From NCBI RefSeq assembly GCF_965138225.1, contig NZ_CBCSAX010000031.1: a stretch of 8,392 nucleotides of DNA. One strand, given 5' to 3'. The notes below the pieces were generated by a model. The model searched no databases. It was not told the origin of the DNA and saw only the letters and a program-made list of their open reading frames with translations. This stretch comes from Helicobacter_D ganmani (GTDB taxonomy: Bacteria > Campylobacterota > Campylobacteria > Campylobacterales > Helicobacteraceae). Both the position numbers and the translations under genes were made by a program. This document shows positions 1 to 6,396 of this stretch, in pieces. How positions within the stretch are numbered: position 1 is the first letter of the stretch; each line of letters begins with the position of its first letter.

Positions 1-121
1 TATTAATCTTTGGAATCTCAAGCACACTCTTTGCTGAAGTAGATTTCATTGCCCTTGCAACCAATGGAGAGTTTAACGAACAAAGTGCAGGTGTGAAAGT
101 CTTAAATGAGGAGGAAATGAG
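1..121. repeat. 121-bp terminal direct repeat (left copy)
   Basis: Bases 1-121 are identical to 8272-8392. The repeat lies wholly inside the conserved leader region of a precursor gene. The odd, exact length at both contig ends is what a de Bruijn k-mer overlap produces, so it may reflect assembly rather than biology. Confidence 0.95.
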
Positions 122-491
122 GCGGGTTGTGGGGGGAGCGTATGTATCAAGCAGTCTCTCTTATCAATATGGAACTAGAAACAATAGTAATGTCGCTGTT
201 TCATACACGGCTTATTATAGACTATATGATAGTTACGCAAATGAACTTCTCCCTTTGAATGTTGATGATGGAAGTGGAAAATATGTTCCAGTAATTTCGG
301 CAACTTTAAATCATTTAAAGAATAGTGTAAGTATTTCAATTATTGGTATGAATCAGTATAATCCTGTCTATACAAGAAGTGCGGATAGATATTATGCAAA
401 TAAAATACTCACAGATAATAAGACTTCGCTTATGAATACAATCAATGGTGTAATTAGAAACCACGCGCAAACATATTGGAAGAATCATTAA
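1..491 (+). CDS. Precursor A: Sec + double-glycine leader secreted protein (5' end cut by window)
   Basis: The reading frame is open from base 3 to the TAA at 489-491 and has no start here, so the gene is 5'-truncated. A GTG at 93 lies inside the leader and is not a credible start. The visible part begins in the hydrophobic core of a signal peptide (LIFGISS..LFA), then an acidic linker and a leader ending NEEEMRRVVGG at bases 108-140, followed by Ala. Cleavage after GG would release a 117-aa cargo with 14 Tyr and no Cys. The cargo shares YTAYY, ANELLPLNVD, GSG and QYNPVYTRSAD with precursor C, so they are paralogues. If the 121-bp end overlap is real contiguity, the start is ATG 8247 and the full precursor is 171 aa. 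By family knowledge a GG leader is cut by C39 peptidases. Here the Sec signal in front implies periplasmic processing (inference). The cargo function is unknown; an adhesin, amyloid-like fibre subunit or toxin are all possible. Confidence 0.8.
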   Translation, partial: LIFGISSTLFAEVDFIALATNGEFNEQSAGVKVLNEEEMRRVVGGAYVSSSLSYQYGTRNNSNVAVSYTAYYRLYDSYANELLPLNVDDGSGKYVPVISATLNHLKNSVSISIIGMNQYNPVYTRSADRYYANKILTDNKTSLMNTINGVIRNHAQTYWKNH

Positions 492-498
492 ATAGTTA

Positions 499-515
499 TG
501 GAACATATTTTGCTT
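499..515 (+). promoter_or_regulatory. Sigma-54 promoter for effector-like 1 and the C39 peptidase
   Basis: TGGAAC-ATATT-TTGCTT has GG at 500-501 and GC at 512-513 separated by exactly 10 bases, the diagnostic RpoN -24/-12 spacing. Transcription would start near 525, leaving a short leader before the AAGGA ribosome site at 535-539. A site of the same TGGAAC-N5-TTGCTT form occupies the equivalent position in front of the paralogous gene at 6992. Confidence 0.85.
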
Positions 516-546
516 ACTCTTTAATAATTAAATTAAGGAATAAGTG

Positions 547-1779
547 GTGTCAAATATTACTAATTTTAACTCTTATGGTAATTATTCAAATATCTATCTA
601 TATAACAACTCTCGCACGAACGATAAAACCAATAAATTAGACAACAATATTTCCTCAATGCAAACAGGCGGAAGCCAACAAAGTAATGCTTTAAACGATG
701 ATGAGATTCTAAATAAAATACAAAACCAAACACACTTTTATCAAGAAACTTGGAGAAAAAATATTGATAGCTATACAACAAACAATAACCTTGGAGATGC
801 GTGGTTTGATATTTGTGCTGTATCTGACGGAGAGCAAATAGGACTAAGAAATGAAAGTTTTATTAAAGAAATTGAATCCAAAATGCAAGAAAAAGCAAAA
901 GATAATATTACAAGTAAAGATGTAAAAGAAACACAAAGATTTTTAAATGAACAAATGGATTCCATTATGCTTATGATTTATAAGTCTAATCCTGAAGTTA
1001 TGGAAGACACAATGGAGGAAGATTATAAGTTTTATGCTAATAATGGGCTAAATAGAACAATCAATATTAATCATATTGAAATGGCAAGAGACTACCCAGA
1101 ATTAAAGTTTGATAATCATTTGTCAAACCTATTTTTAGCGTATGGAATAAGGACAGAAAACAATGATTTAGACACAAGGTTTGAAGAGTTTTTAAAAAAC
1201 ATTCAAAACAATATCCAAGATAAAAAAATAGGCGGAGATATAGGAGAATATGTGAAAAAAGGAGTTGCTGCTTATAGATATGAAAAAATGCAAATGAGTG
1301 GTTGTAATTTCTTCGGACAAGTTACAGATATGCTCTCTCCTGCATTACAAGAACAAATCACTGATGCAATTGCTCAAGTAATGTCTTTTTATTCTCAACC
1401 TAATTCCGTAGAATTTAATGGGGTTAAAATCTCTTGGGAAACACAATTAATTACCGATACTTATGGTGCTTTTTATCATAGCTTTGCAGATATATTTTTA
1501 GCAAACATAGAGATAAAATATTCACAAGATTTTGGCGATACTACTAACGACTTCCTCCTTTCTCTCTCCTCCAACTTTGATTCCTCACAAACTTTCTTTG
1601 AAGTCTTAGAGCAAAGAGATAAACTAGAAAAAGAAAATCAAGAATTAAAAACCAAACAAGATTATAATGCTTATGGAATCTCCAAGAATACTTCAATCCA
1701 AACAGATTCTTCAAGCGATTCCATAATGCAAACACTGCTTAAAGAATCTAAAGAAAATAAGAAGAATCAAGGAGAATAA
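547..1779 (+). CDS. Signal-less sigma-54-driven protein with coiled-coil tail (effector-like 1)
   Basis: A 410-aa protein that I cannot assign to a named family with confidence. Tandem GTG codons occur at 544 and 547. I prefer 547 because it sits 7 bases from AAGGA (535-539), close to the 5-7 seen for neighbours. The N-terminal ~50 residues are Asn/Ser/Tyr-rich, apparently disordered, with no signal peptide or membrane segment. A helical middle follows. The C-terminal tail (about residues 338-378) contains NFDSSQTFFEVLEQ and a heptad-like charged segment, then a Ser-rich stretch and QTLLKES. It is a paralogue of the protein at 6992-8005: both have LNEQ(M/L)D-I-IYK-type and ISWE motifs, and the tail DNA is almost identical. 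The C39 peptidase gene follows 45 bases downstream in the same orientation, suggesting one transcript. The sigma-54 promoter plus disordered N-terminus fits a flagellar-exported protein, which is inference. A chaperone or regulator of the secretion pathway is an alternative. Confidence 0.8.
   Translation: MSNITNFNSYGNYSNIYLYNNSRTNDKTNKLDNNISSMQTGGSQQSNALNDDEILNKIQNQTHFYQETWRKNIDSYTTNNNLGDAWFDICAVSDGEQIGLRNESFIKEIESKMQEKAKDNITSKDVKETQRFLNEQMDSIMLMIYKSNPEVMEDTMEEDYKFYANNGLNRTININHIEMARDYPELKFDNHLSNLFLAYGIRTENNDLDTRFEEFLKNIQNNIQDKKIGGDIGEYVKKGVAAYRYEKMQMSGCNFFGQVTDMLSPALQEQITDAIAQVMSFYSQPNSVEFNGVKISWETQLITDTYGAFYHSFADIFLANIEIKYSQDFGDTTNDFLLSLSSNFDSSQTFFEVLEQRDKLEKENQELKTKQDYNAYGISKNTSIQTDSSSDSIMQTLLKESKENKKNQGE
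1558..1680 (+). repeat. Near-identical 3' tail shared by the two effector-like genes (copy 1)
   Basis: Bases 1558-1680 match 7796-7918 at 122 of 123 positions (A1661 versus C7899, giving Asp versus Ala). The identity begins abruptly in both genes and partly resumes downstream over the codons for DSI-QTLLKES. The upstream coding regions are clearly diverged, so the tail is either recently exchanged or under strong DNA-level constraint. Confidence 0.9.
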
Positions 1780-1824
1780 GGATACAATCTACAAAAATAT
1801 TTAATCCCTTATTCAAGGACTCTC

Positions 1825-2379
1825 TTGCGTATTCTTATCCTTGTGCTTTGTTGCATTCATTTAGCTTTTGGCTTTCGCGTTCAATCCCTCCAAGAACTCC
1901 ACAATCAAAATGTAATCCGACAACAATTTGAGGAATCTTGCGGAGCTTCCTCTCTTGCCACACTCTTAAATCTTTTTGGAATCAAACAATACCAAGAACA
2001 AGAGATTTTAAATGTATTAAACCAAAAAACAGATATGTTAAGCTTCCAAGAACTGCAAAAAGCAGCCACTATTTTGGGATATGATACAAAAGGATTCCAA
2101 CTCTCAAGAGAGATTTTACAGCGCACCGCTTATCCTTTGCTTGTGAGGATAGAAGATGACCCCAGATTTCCTCATTTTGTAGTGATTATGAATTTTAAAG
2201 GAGATTTTCTCAAAGTTTTTGACCCAAATTTCGGGGAATATATCAGCACTAAGAAAGAATTTTATTCTATTTGGGATAGGAATCACACAGGGGGATTCGC
2301 TCTTGTAGTTACAAACAAAGAAAATTCTAAACCACTTTTACAGGATTTAAAGTTTCCTAGCGAAGTGTTTTTCAGATAA
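1825..2379 (+). CDS. Stand-alone periplasmic C39-type cysteine peptidase
   Basis: A 184-aa protein started by TTG at 1825, supported by AAGGA at 1815-1819 five bases upstream. Residues 1-16 form a short signal peptide (MRILILVLCC..HLAFG). The rest is a single C39 fold: catalytic Cys39 in EESCGASS, with Gln33 six residues before it as the expected oxyanion-hole residue, His117 in FPHFVVI, and Asp133 in the classic DPNFG motif. No ABC-transporter membrane or ATPase domain is attached, unlike bacteriocin exporters, and none is encoded nearby. C39 enzymes cut after a GG (or GA) leader motif, and three precursors in this window end their leaders in VVGG. The natural reading is that this enzyme matures them in the periplasm (inference). 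FapD of the Fap amyloid system is the best functional analogue. It lies 45 bases after effector-like 1 and 77 bases before the outer-membrane barrel. A weak TACAAT at 1783-1788 could add internal transcription. Confidence 0.9.
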   Translation: MRILILVLCCIHLAFGFRVQSLQELHNQNVIRQQFEESCGASSLATLLNLFGIKQYQEQEILNVLNQKTDMLSFQELQKAATILGYDTKGFQLSREILQRTAYPLLVRIEDDPRFPHFVVIMNFKGDFLKVFDPNFGEYISTKKEFYSIWDRNHTGGFALVVTNKENSKPLLQDLKFPSEVFFR

Positions 2380-2400
2380 TTTGCGATTCTTTATATCAAA

Positions 2401-2419
2401 TTTGGAATACTTATTGCTA
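2401..2419 (+). promoter_or_regulatory. Sigma-54 promoter of OMP copy 1
   Basis: TTTGGAATACTTATTGCTA has GG at 2404-2405 and GC at 2416-2417 with 10 bases between, matching the RpoN -24/-12 rule. The expected start is near 2429, followed by AAGGA at 2446-2450 and the OMP start codon at 2457. Confidence 0.83.
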
Positions 2420-2456
2420 GTCCTTAAGCATATAGTTTATTATGTAAGGAATACGA

Positions 2457-3326
2457 ATGCTTAAAAAGATTTGGCTTTCTTTAGGGTTTTTGGTTTTTAC
2501 CTTTTCACTTAGTTTTGCTTCTGACCCTATTACAATGGATTCTTTGTTTAAAAAACAAATAGGACTAAGAAGCATTACAAGTGTGAGTTTCTTAAGTAGT
2601 GGCAATGCTTATATTTATAATCTCTACCCTACTTTAGTAGCACAACCTGATACAAAAACTTGGACAGATACCAAACAACTTTCTATCAATCAAACTTTTA
2701 TTTATACACTTGCTCCAAAATTTGATTTATTGGTTTCTGGAAATGGTAGCTATAAACAGAATGNNNNNNNNNNNNNNNNNNNNNNNNNNNNNNNNNNNNN
2801 NNNNNNNNNNNNNNNNNNNNNNNNNNNNNNNNNNNNNNNNNNNNNNNNNNNNNNNNNNNNNNNNNNNNNNNNNNNNNNNNNNNNNNNNNNNNNNNNNNNN
2901 NNNNNNNNNNNNNNNNNNNNNNNNNNNNNNNNNAACTTTTCTTTTAAATCTTTTTCTGCACAATTGGCACTTAAAAATTATTCTGACCCTGTTGTATCCT
3001 CTCTTTATATTGGTGGGGTTTATAATGGCAAAAGGAATTTTGATTATGGTAAATTAGAATATGGAAATACCTTGTTCTTTGGATTTGATATGTCTGTGAT
3101 TCTTAGCCCTAAAGTTTCTTTAGACGCAGGATTAGAGCAGAGATTCCAAAGTGGTTCTAAATTTGAGGGTAGAAAAACCTCCAATTCTTATTCTATCCCT
3201 ACCTTTTCTCTAGGGGCAACTTATAGTTTAAACTCTGATACTGCTGTTTCTGTTTCTGGAACTGCTGGGGGAAGCTCCTCTGCTCCTGATAGTGTTTTTA
3301 CACTTAGTTTGTGGAAGAGGTTTTGA
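2457..3326 (+). CDS. Outer-membrane beta-barrel protein, candidate secretion pore (copy 1, gapped)
   Basis: A 289-aa protein with a strong Sec signal peptide (MLKKIWLSLGF..FASD, cleavage near residue 21-22). It has alternating amphipathic strands throughout and ends in LSLWKRF, the terminal aromatic residue typical of BAM-folded barrels. The general look recalls MetA-pathway/FapF-type transporters, but that is from memory and untested. ATG 2457 is preceded by AAGGA at six bases. Residues ~103-159 fall in a 170-N gap. The gap keeps the frame and the spacing equals that of copy 2, so the gene is probably intact. It stops with TGA overlapping the AG-rich ribosome site of the next gene, whose ATG is at 3332, implying translational coupling. 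The proposed role is passage or anchoring of the C39-processed cargo at the outer membrane. A generic porin or adhesin is an alternative. Confidence 0.85.
   Translation: MLKKIWLSLGFLVFTFSLSFASDPITMDSLFKKQIGLRSITSVSFLSSGNAYIYNLYPTLVAQPDTKTWTDTKQLSINQTFIYTLAPKFDLLVSGNGSYKQNXXXXXXXXXXXXXXXXXXXXXXXXXXXXXXXXXXXXXXXXXXXXXXXXXXXXXXXXXNFSFKSFSAQLALKNYSDPVVSSLYIGGVYNGKRNFDYGKLEYGNTLFFGFDMSVILSPKVSLDAGLEQRFQSGSKFEGRKTSNSYSIPTFSLGATYSLNSDTAVSVSGTAGGSSSAPDSVFTLSLWKRF
2764..2933. other. Assembly gap, 170 N
   Basis: Unread bases inside OMP copy 1. The matching stretch in copy 2 is 5569-5738. Distances on both sides agree exactly (offset 2805), so the gap size appears correct and no length difference between copies is indicated. 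Confidence 0.99.
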
Positions 3327-3331
3327 GGAAA

Positions 3332-4525
3332 ATGCTGGAAATAAAAAATAAGTCGCTTACCTCTCACTCAAACTTTAATAAGATAAACTCTAATGTGAAT
3401 GCAAATTTGTCTAAGGAGGATTTTCAAACCCTCTTTTTGGCGCAAAACAAAAATGCAGAAACGAAAAACAATTCTTTAAAGAATGAGGATTTAGCAAATT
3501 TTGCTTTTTTAAAAATGAATGATTTTCAGACATTAGCACCAAACAACAATAAAGCAACACTTTTTGGATATAGTGTTGATGAAAATGGGTTTATGGGGGC
3601 AGATTTTAATAAAAAAGCAGGATTGCCTAGTGATTTTAAGATACATAAAGAAACACTACAAAAAATGCACAAAACTTATGCAACCCCTAATACAATGTCT
3701 ATGCCAAGCGAAGAGAGCGCAAACTTCACGCTTCAAAATGGCGTATATTATGCGGGTGCGATGCCACTTGCTAATGGGCAGAGTTATTTTAATAAACTTG
3801 ATATTGCAAGCGTTTTTAAATGGGCTTACACTCAATTAGAGCCACTCATTAAAGATTCTACAAAAAACGCTTATAATTTGAGAGAATTACAGGAACATTT
3901 TCCTGCTGGAATTGCGTATGATAGTGGGGAGATGACTAAAATTTATCAAAATCAAGAAGAGCTAGAATCTGCAATGCGCGAAAAGGATATATTATTTAAT
4001 TTGGGATTAAGCAATGGGGCTAAAAGTTTATTTTTTGTTTTTGAAAAGGACGGCAGCATCAACGAATCTGACCTTTATATGTGTGATGAATCCTTTAGTA
4101 TTAAACAATACATTAACGAAAACAACATTTCCAAAGAGGGATTGCTCGTAGCTTTTATGGCACAACAAGGAGCAGTGTTTAAAGCGCAATCGCCCGAAAC
4201 AATAAAGAGCGAATACCAAAAAGCATTGGAAAATTTTGAGAAGTTTTATTATGGTGGCGATAGTGTAAGGAACTATAATGCTATAAAAGCTGGAGATTTA
4301 AGTATTGATGATTTCATAAAATCTAGTCTTGAATGCAATTTGTGGCTTTACTACTATTTTATGCAAGGCAACAAAGAGCCCCATTTGCTACCTAGCAAAA
4401 TGAATTTACAGGGATATTTAGAATGGGATTCCTGTACTCCTAAACAAGAACAACGCTACCAAGCCCTAAACAACCAAGATTTTATGGATTATCTTAAAAC
4501 AACTATTAAGGCTATGGTAGGATAA
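3332..4525 (+). CDS. Cj0814-like, probable flagellar-dependent secreted protein
   Basis: A 397-aa protein from ATG 3332. The frame is also open to a GTG at 3311, but that lies inside the OMP gene, whereas ATG 3332 has GAGG at 3325-3328. No signal peptide or membrane segment is visible. The N-terminal ~50 residues are Asn/Lys/Ser-rich and look disordered, followed by SKEDFQTLFLAQ and then LFGYSVDENGFMG, DFNKKAGLPSDFKIH. That last block recalls a Campylobacterota family named Cj0814-type flagellar-dependent secreted proteins. This is recognition from memory, not a search. The gene follows OMP copy 1 by five bases, so both should ride on the sigma-54 promoter at 2401, consistent with a flagellar-regulon product. 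It contains none of the tail DNA shared by the other two signal-less proteins. Its stop lies two bases from the stop of the convergent precursor B. The start codon region lies within the duplicated OMP block. Confidence 0.8.
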   Translation: MLEIKNKSLTSHSNFNKINSNVNANLSKEDFQTLFLAQNKNAETKNNSLKNEDLANFAFLKMNDFQTLAPNNNKATLFGYSVDENGFMGADFNKKAGLPSDFKIHKETLQKMHKTYATPNTMSMPSEESANFTLQNGVYYAGAMPLANGQSYFNKLDIASVFKWAYTQLEPLIKDSTKNAYNLRELQEHFPAGIAYDSGEMTKIYQNQEELESAMREKDILFNLGLSNGAKSLFFVFEKDGSINESDLYMCDESFSIKQYINENNISKEGLLVAFMAQQGAVFKAQSPETIKSEYQKALENFEKFYYGGDSVRNYNAIKAGDLSIDDFIKSSLECNLWLYYYFMQGNKEPHLLPSKMNLQGYLEWDSCTPKQEQRYQALNNQDFMDYLKTTIKAMVG

Positions 4526-4527
4526 GG

Positions 4528-4974
4528 TTATTTTGTGTAGGCATAAGTCTTTGTAAATTTGCTTATAAATGGCTGTCTAAGGAGTTTATTTGTATTCTTA
4601 TCTCTCACTTCTAGCCAACTCTTTTGATATTGCCCAGAGTAAGACCAAGAATATTTTAATTGATACCTATGAACAAGATAGAGTGATTCTGTATTGGGGT
4701 TGATAGCTTTAATATAATCATTATACAATGAACTACCTATAGCTTCTGTGATTAGATAGTAGTTATTTGTATATAAACCATATTTTCTTTCTGTCCTCAC
4801 ATATGAAATTGCTCCCCCCACAACCTGCCTCATCTCCTCCTCATTTAAGACTTTCACACCTGCACTTTGTTCGTTAAACTCTCCATTGGTTGCAAGGGCA
4901 ATGAAATCTACTTCAGCAAAGAGTGCGCTTGAGATTCCAAAGATTAATAAGAATCCTAAAATTAATTTTTTCAT
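4528..4974 (-). CDS. Precursor B: Sec signal + double-glycine leader secreted protein
   Basis: A complete 148-aa protein read from ATG 4974 down to TAA at 4530-4528. GGAG stands six bases before the ATG. Residues 1-20 are a Sec signal peptide ending LFA, residues 21-54 an acidic linker and leader ending NEEEMRQVVGG, followed by Ala55. Predicted cleavage after Gly54 releases a 94-aa cargo with 14 Tyr, four positively charged residues at the C-terminal end, and no Cys. The leader is almost the same DNA as that of precursor A, yet the cargo shows no clear similarity to A or C beyond a short YG...TNN-like start. It is the only minus-strand gene and converges on the Cj0814-like gene with a two-base gap. 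Periplasmic cleavage by the C39 enzyme is inferred. Cargo function is unknown; a fibre subunit, adhesin or antibacterial protein are all possible. Confidence 0.85.
   Translation of the reverse strand: MKKLILGFLLIFGISSALFAEVDFIALATNGEFNEQSAGVKVLNEEEMRQVVGGAISYVRTERKYGLYTNNYYLITEAIGSSLYNDYIKAINPNTESLYLVHRYQLKYSWSYSGQYQKSWLEVRDKNTNKLLRQPFISKFTKTYAYTK
4813..4974 (-). repeat. Leader cassette of precursor B
   Basis: The 162 bases encoding residues 1-54 differ from those of precursor A (8247-8392 continued at 122-141) at only three positions. Similarity ends right after the GG codons and the following GC. The same block, more diverged at its first 12 codons, opens precursor C at 6397. Confidence 0.9.
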
Positions 4975-5006
4975 TATTTCTCCTTTTTTAAAAAGTTTGA
5001 GGTTTT

Positions 5007-5095
5007 ATTATAAATTGTAGAATCTTAAAATGAAGCATAAAGTATTTTTAACTTTCTTTAATTTAGTTAAACTTGTTACGCAAGGAAACAGGTTT
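5007..5095 (-). promoter_or_regulatory. Conserved promoter block of precursor B
   Basis: Read on the minus strand: AAACCTGTTTCCTTGCGTAA (5095-5076), then AT-rich DNA with AAAGTTAAAAA, then TTTTAAGATTCT (5030-5019) and the -10 box TATAAT (5012-5007). The same elements in the same order and at nearly the same spacing (about 80 bases from first element to -10) precede precursors A and C. No clear -35, as is usual in Campylobacterota. TTTTAAGATTCT or the upstream element could bind a regulator (inference). Confidence 0.7.
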
Positions 5096-5205
5096 GTTTA
5101 AACACCGCGTCCTCACAAAAACTTGCCACATCTTTTGCTTTACTATTTGCTAAATTCTTTGCAAAATTTCAAATAACCCACAACCCCTTCTATCTTAAAG
5201 TCAAA

Positions 5206-5224
5206 TTTGGAATACTTATTGCTA
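5206..5224 (+). promoter_or_regulatory. Sigma-54 promoter of OMP copy 2
   Basis: Identical to the site at 2401-2419: GG at 5209-5210, GC at 5221-5222, 10 bases between. It was duplicated together with the gene, so both copies should respond to the same signal. Confidence 0.83.
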
Positions 5225-5261
5225 GTCCTTAAGCATATAGTTTATTATGTAAGGAATACGA

Positions 5262-6131
5262 ATGCTTAAAAAGATTTGGCTTTCTTTAGGGTTTTTGGTT
5301 TTTACCTTTTCACTTAGTTTTGCTTCTGACCCTATTACAATGGATTCTTTGTTTAAAAAACAAATAGGACTAAGAAGCATTACAAGTGTGAGTTTCTTAA
5401 GTAGTGGCAATGCTTATATTTATAATCTCTACCCTACTTTAGTAGCACAACCTGATACAAAAACTTGGACAGATACCAAACAACTTTCTATCAATCAAAC
5501 TTTTATTTATACACTTGCTCCAAAATTTGATTTATTGGTTTCTGGAAATGGTAGCTATAAACAGAATGAATATTTTAATTATTTAGGATTTGATTATACG
5601 ACAGAAAGAAGCTTTGATTTTGATTCTTTATGGGTTGGTGGAATCTATACAGCAGNNNNNNNCTTTGAAATGTTTGTCCCACAAATTACCTTGCAAGGTG
5701 GAGTAATTCAAAGAGAGGAACACTTTGATGAGAGTAAAAACTTTTCTTTTAAATCTTTTTCTGCACAATTGGCACTTAAAAATTATTCTGACCCTGTTGT
5801 ATCCTCTCTTTATATTGGTGGGGTTTATAATGGCAAAAGGAATTTTGATTATGGTAAATTAGAATATGGAAATACCTTGTTCTTTGGATTTGATATGTCT
5901 GTGATTCTTAGCCCTAAAGTTTCTTTAGACGCAGGATTAGAGCAGAGATTCCAAAGTGGTTCTAAATTTGAGGGTAGAAAAACCTCCAATTCTTATTCTA
6001 TCCCTACCTTTTCTCTAGGGGCAACTTATAGTTTAAACTCTGATACTGCTGTTTCTGTTTCTGGAACTGCTGGGGGAAGCTCCTCTGCTCCTGATAGTGT
6101 TTTTACACTTAGTTTGTGGAAGAAGTTTTAG
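5262..6131 (+). CDS. Outer-membrane beta-barrel protein, candidate secretion pore (copy 2)
   Basis: 289 aa, identical to copy 1 wherever both are readable except Lys for Arg at residue 288 and a TAG instead of TGA stop. This copy shows most of the stretch missing in copy 1: further amphipathic strands (YFNYLGFDY, SLWVGGIY, MFVPQITLQGG). Only three residues are hidden by a 7-N gap at 5656-5662. It has a Sec signal peptide at the N-terminus and the terminal Trp-Lys-Lys-Phe expected for BAM recognition. It is preceded by its own sigma-54 promoter. No gene is coupled downstream, only a nine-codon stump at 6136. Next comes precursor C, about 265 bases on, with a separate promoter. Two copies may mean dosage, or a heteromeric pore if the unread part differs. 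Confidence 0.86.
   Translation: MLKKIWLSLGFLVFTFSLSFASDPITMDSLFKKQIGLRSITSVSFLSSGNAYIYNLYPTLVAQPDTKTWTDTKQLSINQTFIYTLAPKFDLLVSGNGSYKQNEYFNYLGFDYTTERSFDFDSLWVGGIYTAXXXFEMFVPQITLQGGVIQREEHFDESKNFSFKSFSAQLALKNYSDPVVSSLYIGGVYNGKRNFDYGKLEYGNTLFFGFDMSVILSPKVSLDAGLEQRFQSGSKFEGRKTSNSYSIPTFSLGATYSLNSDTAVSVSGTAGGSSSAPDSVFTLSLWKKF
5656..5662. other. Assembly gap, 7 N
   Basis: Seven unread bases in OMP copy 2. The frame is kept across it, which suggests the length is right. The position corresponds to the interior of the larger gap in copy 1. Confidence 0.99.
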
Positions 6132-6226
6132 GAAAATGCTTTGTAAGATAGTGAATCTGAAGTAATCCAAATGAAAAAATCTTGCCATTTGTGATTCCAT
6201 TGTTAATTTTCTATTTGCATTATTAT

Positions 6227-6260
6227 AGATTGCCACGCAAGTTTAAAAACTTGCTCACAA
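6227..6260 (-). repeat. REP-like hairpin element, copy 1
   Basis: On the minus strand this reads TTGTGAGC, a 14-base loop region (itself palindromic here), then GCGTGGCAATCT. It has the same frame as the element at 8014-8047 in the opposite orientation. The inner GCAAGTTT/AAACTTGC arms (6237-6254) can form an eight-pair stem with a two-base loop. It lies between OMP copy 2 and the precursor C promoter and may act as a terminator or a mobile intergenic repeat. Confidence 0.5.
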
Positions 6261-6278
6261 GGACAAAGCATTCAAAGC

Positions 6279-6365
6279 AAACCTGTTTTCTTGTGTAACA
6301 ATCTTAAACAAACTAAAAAGTTAAAAAACTTTTATATTTTGTTTTAAGATTCTGCAATTTATAAT
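6279..6365 (+). promoter_or_regulatory. Conserved promoter block of precursor C
   Basis: AAACCTGTTTTCTTGTGTAA starts at 6279, AAAGTTAAAAA follows, then TTTTAAGATTCT at 6342-6353 and TATAAT at 6360-6365. The layout matches the precursor A and B upstream regions. Ribosome site AAGGA is at 6386-6390, six bases before ATG 6397. Confidence 0.7.
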
Positions 6366-6396
6366 GAAATTTCAAACTTTCAAATAAGGAATAAAG

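Larger units (their letters stand above)
2396..3336. repeat. ~940-bp direct repeat carrying sigma-54 promoter plus OMP gene (copy 1)
   Basis: Where both copies are readable, 2396-3336 matches 5201-6140 except for one substitution at 3319 (G versus A) and one missing G at the stop codon (TTTTGAGG versus TTTTAGG). The repeat starts just upstream of the sigma-54 site and ends five bases into the next gene (ATGCT). Of this copy, 170 bases are unread. Confidence 0.93.
5201..6140. repeat. ~940-bp direct repeat carrying sigma-54 promoter plus OMP gene (copy 2)
   Basis: Second copy of 2396-3336. Its right end keeps ATGCT, the first five bases of the Cj0814-like gene, but the frame then closes after nine codons (TAA), leaving a stump. 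This suggests that this copy was derived from an arrangement like copy 1. Confidence 0.93.

Noticed and set aside
93..491. A complete 132-aa gene starting at GTG 93
   Set aside because: The upstream frame encodes the same signal peptide and linker as complete precursors B and C, so this is the truncated 3' part of a longer gene.
2417..2605. Minus-strand open frames over the start of each OMP copy (also 5222-5410)
   Set aside because: They are shadows of the barrel gene in another frame, with no ribosome site and no independent protein character.
3311..3331. GTG 3311 as start of the Cj0814-like gene
   Set aside because: It lies inside the OMP coding region without a ribosome site; ATG 3332 follows GAGG and starts a similar disordered N-terminus.
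4048..4092. EF-hand-like calcium loop (EKDGSINESDL) in the Cj0814-like protein
   Set aside because: The first acidic ligand positions of an EF-hand loop are missing and no flanking helix pattern is convincing.
6166..6192. Hairpin CAAATG/CATTTG after OMP copy 2 as a rho-independent terminator
   Set aside because: Only six pairs, a long A-rich loop and no U-run downstream.
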